Source: Gammaproteobacteria bacterium (lineage in GTDB: Bacteria; Pseudomonadota; Gammaproteobacteria; DSM-16500). From it: a stretch of 32,257 nt of DNA. Below the pieces are notes generated by a model that saw only the letters and a list, made by a program, of their open reading frames with translations, was not told the DNA's origin and searched no databases. Positions 26,060 to 32,257 of the stretch are shown here, in pieces. How positions within the stretch are numbered: position 1 is the first letter of the stretch; each line of letters starts with the position of its first letter. Location: positions 1 through 32,257 of the forward strand of contig JANWKO010000112.1 in NCBI GenBank assembly GCA_025451335.1, read 5' to 3'. The position numbers were made by a program, and so were the translations under genes.

Positions 26060-28090
26060 ATGTCCTCTCGTCGTGAACTTGCCAATGTGATTCGTGTACT
26101 CAGCATGGATGCGGTGCAAAAGGCTAATTCTGGCCATCCCGGCATGCCCATGGGCATGGCAGATATTGCCGAAGTTCTTTGGAATGATTTTTTACGTCAT
26201 AATCCAATTAATCCAAATTGGATTAATCGTGATCGATTTGTATTATCAAATGGTCATGGTTCTATGTTGTTATACTCATTATTACATTTAACGGGTTATT
26301 CCTTAACTATTGATGATATTAAACATTTTCGTCAATTACATTCCAAAACGCCCGGCCATCCAGAAAATACTGAAACACTCGGTGTTGAAACGACCACCGG
26401 ACCTTTAGGTCAAGGATTAGCCAATGCAGTTGGATTTGCTATTGCTGAAAAACACTTAGCAAGCCAATTTAATCGTGAAGGGCTTCCTATTATTGATCAT
26501 TACACTTATGTATTTATGGGTGATGGTTGTTTGATGGAAGGTATATCCCATGAAGCATGTTCCTTGGCGGGCACCTTTGGGCTAGGAAAGTTAATCGCAT
26601 TTTACGATGATAATAACATCTCTATTGATGGTGAAGTTTCAAGTTGGTTTACAGATAATACGCCGCTGCGTTTCGAAGCGTATGGTTGGCATGTGATTCC
26701 GAATGTGAATGGTCATGATGGCGAAGCAATTAAACGTGCAATAATCGAAGCACGAGCTGTAACAGATAAGCCAACTATTATTTGTTGTAAAACCCAGATC
26801 GGCTGGGGTTCGCCAAACTATGCTGGGAAAGCAAAAACCCATGGTGAAGCATTAGGAGAGAAAGAGGTTGAAGCCGTTCGAAACAATCTTAATTGGACGC
26901 ATCCACCATTTGTTATTCCGGAAACCTATTACCAAGCTTGGGATGCGCGCAAAAAAGGCACAGCTTTAGAGCAAGAATGGGAAACGTTATTCTCAGAATA
27001 TTCAAAGAAATATCCTGATTTAGCTCAAGAATTATGGCGTCGCTCTGAGCGAAAATTACCCAGCAATTGGGATGAGCAAGCGGATAAGTTATTGCAAGAT
27101 ATGATTGATAAAAAAGAAAATGTTGCGACTCGAAAAGCGTCGCAAATGTGTTTGAATCATTTCGCACCAAGCTTGCCTGAATTTTTCGGGGGATCAGCTG
27201 ATTTAACTGGCTCAAATTGCACTGATTGGAAAGGAGTCGAAGTTTTTTCAAAAAATAACCCCAAAGGACAATATATTCATTATGGGGTGCGTGAATTTGG
27301 CATGTCTGCCATCATGAATGGACTGGCACTTTATGGTGGAATGCTTCCTTTTGGCGGAACATTTTTAACCTTTTCTGATTATGCACGAAATGCGGTTCGG
27401 TTATCTGCTATGATGCAGGCACATGTTGTTTATGTTTATACGCATGATTCCATTGGGCTAGGCGAAGATGGTCCTACTCATCAGCCAATTGAACATTTGC
27501 CAAGTTTGCGTTTAATTCCACAATTATCCATTTGGCGTCCTTGTGATACTGTTGAAACAGCTGTTGCTTGGCGTACTGCAATTGAGCATCGAGGCCCAAC
27601 TTGTTTGCTTTTGTCTAGACAAAATTTGCCTTATATTGATCGCGATCAAAATACTCTAAGTCAGATTGCCCGTGGCGGGTATATTCTTTTTGATTGCGAA
27701 GGAATGCCGCAAGTGATTATGATGGCTACCGGCTCGGAGGTTTCAATAACGTTAGAAGCGGCAAAACAGCTGAGTTCAGAGGGCAAGAAAGTGCGGGTTG
27801 TTTCCATGCCATCCACGGATGTCTTTTTATCTCAAGACGCAGCGTATCAGGAAAAAGTATTGCCACATGCAGTACCATTTCGTGTAGCGGTTGAAGCGGC
27901 TGCGAGTGATTTTTGGTATAAACTTGTCGGCCATCACGGCAAAGTGATTGGCATCGATCATTTTGGTGCTTCTGCACCTGCCAAAGAGGTTTTTAAAGCA
28001 AATGGTTTCACTGCTGAACATATAATTGAAGTAGTAGAAGAATTGCTAGTAAAGCAAAAAAGTGAATTGAAAGCGGAATCTGTTATTTGA
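26060..28090 (+). CDS. tkt: Transketolase
   Basis: Thiamine-diphosphate enzyme of the pentose phosphate pathway that moves two-carbon units between sugar phosphates. The 676-residue length is normal. The N-terminal domain has [14 protein letters not shown] and the ThDP/magnesium motif [18 protein letters not shown]. The pyrimidine domain has [12 protein letters not shown], with the catalytic Glu, and [19 protein letters not shown]. The C-terminal domain starts near [14 protein letters not shown] lies about 8 bases before the ATG. gap follows 32 bases after the stop, so the two are probably cotranscribed; this tkt-gap order is also found in Coxiella and Legionella. Confidence 0.98.
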   Translation: MSSRRELANVIRVLSMDAVQKANSGHPGMPMGMADIAEVLWNDFLRHNPINPNWINRDRFVLSNGHGSMLLYSLLHLTGYSLTIDDIKHFRQLHSKTPGHPENTETLGVETTTGPLGQGLANAVGFAIAEKHLASQFNREGLPIIDHYTYVFMGDGCLMEGISHEACSLAGTFGLGKLIAFYDDNNISIDGEVSSWFTDNTPLRFEAYGWHVIPNVNGHDGEAIKRAIIEARAVTDKPTIICCKTQIGWGSPNYAGKAKTHGEALGEKEVEAVRNNLNWTHPPFVIPETYYQAWDARKKGTALEQEWETLFSEYSKKYPDLAQELWRRSERKLPSNWDEQADKLLQDMIDKKENVATRKASQMCLNHFAPSLPEFFGGSADLTGSNCTDWKGVEVFSKNNPKGQYIHYGVREFGMSAIMNGLALYGGMLPFGGTFLTFSDYARNAVRLSAMMQAHVVYVYTHDSIGLGEDGPTHQPIEHLPSLRLIPQLSIWRPCDTVETAVAWRTAIEHRGPTCLLLSRQNLPYIDRDQNTLSQIARGGYILFDCEGMPQVIMMATGSEVSITLEAAKQLSSEGKKVRVVSMPSTDVFLSQDAAYQEKVLPHAVPFRVAVEAAASDFWYKLVGHHGKVIGIDHFGASAPAKEVFKANGFTAEHIIEVVEELLVKQKSELKAESVI

Positions 28091-28122
28091 TCTACATATT
28101 TATTAAATAGGAGAAAGTCATC

Positions 28123-29163
28123 ATGACTATTCGAGTTGCAATTAATGGCTACGGTCGTATTGGTCGCAACATTTTACGTGCCCATTATGAATCAAAAAAA
28201 CATAAAGATATCCAAATTGTTGCGATCAATGATTTAGGCGACGTAAACACTAATGTTCATCTTACCCGCTATGATACAACTCACGGTAAATTTCCTGGAA
28301 CGGTTGAAGTATCAGGAAATGATATGGTGATCAATGGAGACAAAATTCGCGTCGTTGCAGAGCGTGATCCAAGAAAGTTACCTTGGGGTGAATTAAAAAT
28401 TGATGTTGTATTGGAATGCACAGGCTTATTTACAACTAAAGAAAAAGCTTCTATGCATCTTGAAGCAGGAGCTAAGAAAGTCATCATATCTGCTCCTGCG
28501 ACGGGCGTAGATGCAACTATTGTTTATGGCGTCAACCAACATGTACTAAAAGCCAGTGACACGGTTATTTCAAATGCATCCTGTACCACTAACTGTTTAG
28601 CGCCTTTGGTTAAACCTTTGCATGAAGCTATAGGAATCGAATATGGATTAATGAATACTGTCCATTCCTATACCAATGATCAAGCTTTAATTGATGTTTA
28701 TCATTCCGATTTGCGTCGTGCTCGCGCTGCAGCTCATTCTATGATTCCAACTAAAACTGGGGCAGCTGCTGCGGTCGGTTTAATTTTTCCTGAGTTGGAT
28801 GGCAAGTTGGATGGTTTTTCAATTCGAGTTCCAACGATTAATGTTTCCGTAGTAGATTTTACATTTAATACCAAGCGTCCTACTACTGTGGAAGAAGTGA
28901 ATAGAGTGATGCAAGAAGCTGCTGGAAAAGGGTCTTTGAAAGGTATTCTCGAAATCAATGACGAGCCTTTAGTGTCTGTGGATTTTAATCATAATCCGGC
29001 TTCGTCGATTTTTGATGCGTCTTACACTAAAGTTATGGGCAATTTGGTAAAAGTACTGGCTTGGTATGATAATGAATGGGGTTTTTCTAACCGAATGTTA
29101 GATGTTGCAGAAGCTTTTATGCATGCGAATGTAACTGCTCGTGAGGTTGAAAAAGTTAAGTAA
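28123..29163 (+). CDS. gap: Glyceraldehyde-3-phosphate dehydrogenase
   Basis: Glycolytic/gluconeogenic enzyme converting glyceraldehyde-3-phosphate to 1,3-bisphosphoglycerate. The NAD-binding start [17 protein letters not shown] is followed by AINDLGD, whose Asp favours NAD. The catalytic Cys is in [12 protein letters not shown], and HSYTNDQ supplies the active-site His. The C-terminal [13 protein letters not shown] is conserved. At 346 residues it is slightly long. Erythrose-4-phosphate dehydrogenase is a possible relative but fits less well. AGGAG precedes the ATG. pgk and pyk, which often follow, are not in the window; phosphate transport genes follow instead. Confidence 0.97.
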   Translation: MTIRVAINGYGRIGRNILRAHYESKKHKDIQIVAINDLGDVNTNVHLTRYDTTHGKFPGTVEVSGNDMVINGDKIRVVAERDPRKLPWGELKIDVVLECTGLFTTKEKASMHLEAGAKKVIISAPATGVDATIVYGVNQHVLKASDTVISNASCTTNCLAPLVKPLHEAIGIEYGLMNTVHSYTNDQALIDVYHSDLRRARAAAHSMIPTKTGAAAAVGLIFPELDGKLDGFSIRVPTINVSVVDFTFNTKRPTTVEEVNRVMQEAAGKGSLKGILEINDEPLVSVDFNHNPASSIFDASYTKVMGNLVKVLAWYDNEWGFSNRMLDVAEAFMHANVTAREVEKVK

Positions 29164-29186
29164 AAGAGGCATCTAATTCTAGGACT

Positions 29187-29229
29187 TGTCGTCAATTTGC
29201 TAAATTTTCCGCGTGCATAATTGACGACA
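29187..29229. repeat. Inverted repeat after gap
   Basis: TGTCGTCAATT (29187-29197) and AATTGACGACA (29219-29229) form an 11-bp stem with a 21-base loop, 23 bases after the gap stop. There is no trailing T-run. It may act as a 3' structure for tkt-gap or be another dispersed repeat. Confidence 0.6.
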
Positions 29230-29299
29230 GCTCTTAAGCGGAAATGGTTAAATGGTCCGCTATCAATTTCAAGAGCATTCATGAGGAGCAATTTTTTCA

Positions 29300-29977
29300 A
29301 TGCCTACATCCCCAATTTTGAATATGTTTGGACGTTCTCCGATTCGTCCGCTTGAAGCGCATATGGCAAAAGTGCATGCTTGTGTTAAAGAGCTTGGACC
29401 TTTTTTTGACGCGGTTCTTGTTGAAAATTGGGTGCAAGCTGAATTAATTCAGAAAGAAATCGCCCGTTTAGAGCATGATGCAGATAATTTAAAACGAGAG
29501 CTGCGTTCGCATTTGCCAAATAATTTGTTCACAGCCGTGTCGCGTAGTGATCTTCTCGATTTGTTAAATGTGCAAGATCGTTTAGCTAATAAGGCGGAAG
29601 ATATTGCTGGCGTGGTGTTCGGACGCAAAATGGTTTTTCCCGATCCTATTGCTCATAAATATACTGATTTTCTCAAGCGTTGTATCGAAGCTTCGAAGCA
29701 AGCCAATATTGCTATTCATGAATTGGATGAATTATTAGAAACAGGATTCAGTGGAAGTGAAGTAAAATTGGTTGATGAAATGATTGCAAAATTGTCCAAA
29801 ATTGAACGTGAAACGGATGAGCAGCAAGTTCAATTACGGCAAATTTTATTTGGTTTAGAAGAAATTTTACCGCCTATAAACGTGATATTTCTCTACAAAA
29901 TTATCGAATGGACTGGTGATTTAGCAGATCAAGCGCGTGAAATTGGTGATCGATTGCAAATTTTAGTAGCCCAATGA
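29300..29977 (+). CDS. DUF47/PhoU-like phosphate transport accessory protein
   Basis: A 225-residue all-helical cytoplasmic protein of the DUF47 (TIGR00153) family, distantly related to PhoU. Typical features are the start NMFGRSPIRPLEAHM, the central LRSHLPNNLFTAVSRSDLLD and the E/D-rich helices ending GDLADQAREIGDRLQ. These genes almost always precede a PiT transporter, as here (13 bases apart), and are thought to regulate its activity. AGGAG lies 13 bases before the ATG at 29300, a wider spacing than usual. Confidence 0.93.
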   Translation: MPTSPILNMFGRSPIRPLEAHMAKVHACVKELGPFFDAVLVENWVQAELIQKEIARLEHDADNLKRELRSHLPNNLFTAVSRSDLLDLLNVQDRLANKAEDIAGVVFGRKMVFPDPIAHKYTDFLKRCIEASKQANIAIHELDELLETGFSGSEVKLVDEMIAKLSKIERETDEQQVQLRQILFGLEEILPPINVIFLYKIIEWTGDLADQAREIGDRLQILVAQ

Positions 29978-29990
29978 GATAACCTTCTTT

Positions 29991-31235
29991 ATGGAACTCG
30001 ATTTAATTTTTATTTTAATGGCTTGCGCTGTGGGTCTTTGGATGACTTGGGGAATAGGCGCCAATGATTTGGCGAATATTATGAGCCCAGCTCTTGGTTC
30101 CAAAGCAATTTCAGTCAAGCATGCTATTTTCATCGCAGTGATTTTTGAAGTCGCAGGCGCTTTCTTAGGTGGAAATCAAGTGACTGAAACAATTCGAGGT
30201 GGAATTATTGATTCACAATTACTTGCGCCACAACTTCTAATTTATGGAATGCTTTCTGTTCTTTTTGCGGGAGCAACGTGGATTACTTTGGCAAGTTATT
30301 TTGGGATGCCAGTTTCAATAACAAATGCGGTGATCGGGGCATTAGTCGGAGTCGGTGCGATTGCACTTGGTTTTGATGCAGTGCATTGGGAAAAAGTGGG
30401 TTATATCGCAATAAGTTGGGTGAGCTCCCCTTTGTCTGCTGGTTTATTAGCATTTTTAATATTTGTTACGATTAAACGTTTTATTCTCGGAGTCGATAAG
30501 CCTTTTGAAGCAGCAAAACGCTTAATTCCTATTTATTTATTTATAGTCGGCATTGTTTTGGCGATGATGACTATTGTCAAAGGTTTAAAACATTTTTCAA
30601 TTAATCTGAATATATTGCCAATGCTTTTAGTCGTATTAGGCACAGCAATCCTGGTTTTAATCGGGGGATTATTTGCGATGAAACGGATTTTCGCCAAAAC
30701 ACATTTAAATCGTCATATGCAATTTGCTTATATTGAAGGGATGTTCAGTGTCTTAATGGCTTTAACAGCATGTGCTATGGTGTTTGCGCATGGTTCAAAC
30801 GATGTTGCGATTGCGGTCGGCCCTGTTTCAGGCGTTATCAGTTTGGTTTGGAAAGGTCAGCCTATGCAAGATGGATGGATGCTAGGCATGATTATGTTGT
30901 GTGGTTCGTTAGGCGTGATTTTGGGCTTGTTCATGTATGGGCGTAAAGTTATTGCGACGGTCGGACATGCGATTACCACATTAACACCCAGTCGTGCTTT
31001 TGCAGCGACATTAGCAGCTTCCAGTACGGTAGTCGTTTCAACTAGTACTGGTATTCCAGTTTCTGCTACACAAACTCTTGTTGGTGCTGTTTTTGGAGTT
31101 GGTTTAGCGCGCGGAATTGACGCGTTAAATTTAACAGTATTGCGAAATATTTTTGTGTCGTGGATTGTTACCATTCCGGTTGCGGCTTTATTAGCAACCG
31201 GATTCTTTTATGGATTAAAATGGATTTTTGGTTAG
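29991..31235 (+). CDS. pit: Low-affinity inorganic phosphate transporter (PiT family)
   Basis: A 414-residue inner-membrane transporter of the PiT family, which imports phosphate, often as a metal-phosphate complex, with protons or sodium. Both inverted signature repeats are present: GANDLANIMSPALGSKAIS near the N-terminus and AHGSNDVAIAVGPVSG in the second half. About ten hydrophobic segments are visible, with a short cytoplasmic part around residues 225-240 (MKRIFAKTHLNRH). Paired with the DUF47 gene as one operon. No PhoB box was recognised upstream. Confidence 0.95.
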   Translation: MELDLIFILMACAVGLWMTWGIGANDLANIMSPALGSKAISVKHAIFIAVIFEVAGAFLGGNQVTETIRGGIIDSQLLAPQLLIYGMLSVLFAGATWITLASYFGMPVSITNAVIGALVGVGAIALGFDAVHWEKVGYIAISWVSSPLSAGLLAFLIFVTIKRFILGVDKPFEAAKRLIPIYLFIVGIVLAMMTIVKGLKHFSINLNILPMLLVVLGTAILVLIGGLFAMKRIFAKTHLNRHMQFAYIEGMFSVLMALTACAMVFAHGSNDVAIAVGPVSGVISLVWKGQPMQDGWMLGMIMLCGSLGVILGLFMYGRKVIATVGHAITTLTPSRAFAATLAASSTVVVSTSTGIPVSATQTLVGAVFGVGLARGIDALNLTVLRNIFVSWIVTIPVAALLATGFFYGLKWIFG

Positions 31236-31387
31236 TGCTAAGTTTAGTCCTTTCTTTTCTGAAGAAAATGCCTTTGTTTCGCAAGTTTTTTTGCTAAATC
31301 AGGCTGTGTTGTAATGCTGTTCATTAGCATTCTAGCGACTATTCATATTTTTAGATTCCAGTAAAAGAGTCATGTTTGAATTCTTAT

Positions 31388-31403
31388 ATTCCCGATAGGG
31401 AAT
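31388..31403. promoter_or_regulatory. hipBA operator 1 (distal)
   Basis: ATTCCCGATAGGGAAT has 6-bp inverted arms around GATA. It is the first of three matching sites whose starts are exactly 50 bp apart (31388, 31438, 31488). Its role as a HipB binding site is inferred from position and symmetry. Confidence 0.65.
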
Positions 31404-31437
31404 TTTTCAAGTTTTTAATCTTCCATAAGCAGACAAT

Positions 31438-31453
31438 ATTACCGATCGGTAAT
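31438..31453. promoter_or_regulatory. hipBA operator 2 (perfect palindrome)
   Basis: ATTACCGATCGGTAAT is a perfect 16-bp palindrome lying just upstream of the -35 box of the hip promoter. It is the best copy of the three. Confidence 0.75.
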
Positions 31454-31460
31454 TTTAATT

Positions 31461-31489
31461 TTGATTATGAATACCAAATGTTATATAAT
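31461..31489 (+). promoter_or_regulatory. Sigma-70 promoter of hipBA
   Basis: TTGATT (31461-31466) and TATAAT (31484-31489) are separated by exactly 17 bases, 31 bases before the hipB ATG. Operator 2 lies just before the -35 and operator 3 overlaps the last bases of the -10, an arrangement that suits autorepression. Confidence 0.75.
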
Positions 31490-31503
31490 TACCGCACGGG
31501 AAT
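31488..31503. promoter_or_regulatory. hipBA operator 3 (proximal)
   Basis: ATTACCGCACGGGAAT matches operator 2 with one broken symmetry position. It overlaps the -10 box and the expected transcription start, where a bound repressor would block RNA polymerase. Confidence 0.7.
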
Positions 31504-31520
31504 ATTATTTAAGGTGAATT

Positions 31521-31742
31521 ATGTTCGACACTCCAAAAACATATCGATCGGTAGATGTTGGGAGGATAGTGAAAAATACACGTAAAAAACTCGGGGTAAC
31601 TCAGCGAGATTTGGCGCTTACAGCAGGTACTGGATTACGTTTTATTATTGAATTGGAACAAGGAAAACCGACCTGTCAATTAGAAAAGGTTCTTACCGTA
31701 TTAAGGACTTTGGGAATAAAAATAATAATCGAAGGCAAATAA
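31521..31742 (+). CDS. hipB: HipB-type antitoxin (XRE helix-turn-helix)
   Basis: A 73-residue DNA-binding protein with one XRE-type helix-turn-helix (about residues 15-68). VGRIVKNTRKKLGVTQRDLA forms helices 1-2, and TGLRFIIELEQGKPTCQLEK the recognition helix and the one after it. The LRTLGIKI ending is usual for HipB. It binds HipA to neutralise it and represses the operon through the upstream operators. AAGG lies about 7 bases before the ATG. hipA begins 3 bases after its stop, so the two are translationally linked. Confidence 0.92.
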   Translation: MFDTPKTYRSVDVGRIVKNTRKKLGVTQRDLALTAGTGLRFIIELEQGKPTCQLEKVLTVLRTLGIKIIIEGK

Positions 31743-31745
31743 ACA

Positions 31746-32257
31746 ATGGTTAAGACTCTAGATGTTTATTTTCATGAAAAAATTATCGGAAAGCTAGAGC
31801 AAGATAAATATGGTGAAATAAATTTTACCTATTCTTCTGATTGGTTGAATGATCCTAATGCGATTAGAATTTCGTGTTCTTTGCCTTTACAAAAAGATGA
31901 TTTTAAAAGAAATGTTTGTCATTCTTTTTTCGGTGGTATTTTACCCGAGGAAAATAAAAGAAAACTTATTGCGAAAAATCTGGGGATTAGCGCTAATAAT
32001 GATTTTTCAATGCTTGAAAAAATAGGTGGTGAATGTGCTGGAGCGTTATCTTTTATACCTGAAGGTGAAAAAATAAATTTAAATTCTAATAGCTATCATG
32101 AATTGAAGCATGAGGAACTTGCTAATATTCTTCGTCAATTACCATCTCGGCCTTTGCTTGCGGGAGAAAAAGACGTGCGGCTTTCATTAGCAGGTGTTCA
32201 AGATAAATTAGCAGTATATATTGAGAATGATAAATATTTTATTCCGCTAGATAGTTC
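31746..32257 (+). CDS. hipA: HipA-type serine/threonine kinase toxin (3' end outside window)
   Basis: The first 170 residues of a HipA family protein, cut by the right edge. MVKTLDVYFHEKIIGKLEQD starts the N-terminal (Couple_hipA) domain. LPLQKDDF and FFGGILPEENKRKLIAKNLG are conserved there, followed by MLEKIGGECAGALSFIPEG. The kinase domain begins at about residue 143 with RLSLAGVQDKLAVYI, where the glycine/serine loop is typical. In E. coli, HipA phosphorylates glutamyl-tRNA synthetase and triggers dormancy; the target here cannot be read. The catalytic Asp and metal-binding residues lie beyond the window. The ribosome binding site (AAGG) lies inside the end of hipB. Confidence 0.93.
   Translation, partial: MVKTLDVYFHEKIIGKLEQDKYGEINFTYSSDWLNDPNAIRISCSLPLQKDDFKRNVCHSFFGGILPEENKRKLIAKNLGISANNDFSMLEKIGGECAGALSFIPEGEKINLNSNSYHELKHEELANILRQLPSRPLLAGEKDVRLSLAGVQDKLAVYIENDKYFIPLDS

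Noticed and set aside
31376-31585. Open frame of 69 codons upstream of and overlapping hipB
   Set aside because: It covers the hip promoter and operators, overlaps hipB in another frame, has no ribosome binding site and has no recognisable content.

Overview
The window reads as a chromosomal segment of an AT-rich gammaproteobacterium of the Legionellales/Coxiellaceae type (the group of Coxiella, Legionella, Aquicella and Berkiella). This is an inference. It rests on the metK / tkt-gap neighbourhood, the low GC content, standard gammaproteobacterial housekeeping genes, and intervening genes of unknown family, some of which look eukaryotic-like. No rRNA or tRNA gene and no CRISPR array was recognised.

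Region 1 (1-6763) is accessory. It starts with the C-terminal part of an AAA ATPase that reads like the D2 domain of eukaryotic NSF (vesicle-fusing ATPase). Next come a predicted beta-propeller protein with an F-box-like motif, and a large helical-repeat protein on the minus strand that appears frameshifted near its N-terminus. An intact peptide deformylase gene (def) follows, then a probable single gene broken into pieces by two small frameshifts. Region 2 (6965-11681) has a secreted six-cysteine protein, an orphan HepT/HEPN-type toxin-like protein, the fmt-rsmB operon and guaC. Region 3 (11715-15691) has an unknown protein, a DUF4143-type AAA ATPase and a GT-C-like membrane glycosyltransferase.

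Region 4 (15692-20459) is envelope-related: two small outer-membrane beta-barrel proteins, a carboxylesterase, a lone type IV pilin-like protein, cytochrome b561 and a lipid kinase. Region 5 (20515-25800, minus strand) holds a membrane-anchored alkaline-phosphatase-superfamily phosphotransferase, a Clp/Hsp100 protein whose ATPase motifs are all degenerate, and metK. Region 6 (26060-31235, plus strand) has tkt-gap and a DUF47-PiT phosphate transport pair. The window ends with a hipBA toxin-antitoxin operon. It has a clear promoter, three operator palindromes spaced exactly 50 bp apart, and hipA cut by the window edge.

Palindromic elements sit between many of the genes. Two related REP-like palindromes lie at convergent gene ends, and one of them supplies the last four codons and the stop of the phosphotransferase gene. 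A different long hairpin and a shorter degenerate relative bracket metK. The observations most worth following up are the NSF D2-like protein, the pseudo-ATPase Clp protein, the hipBA operator array and the palindrome family.
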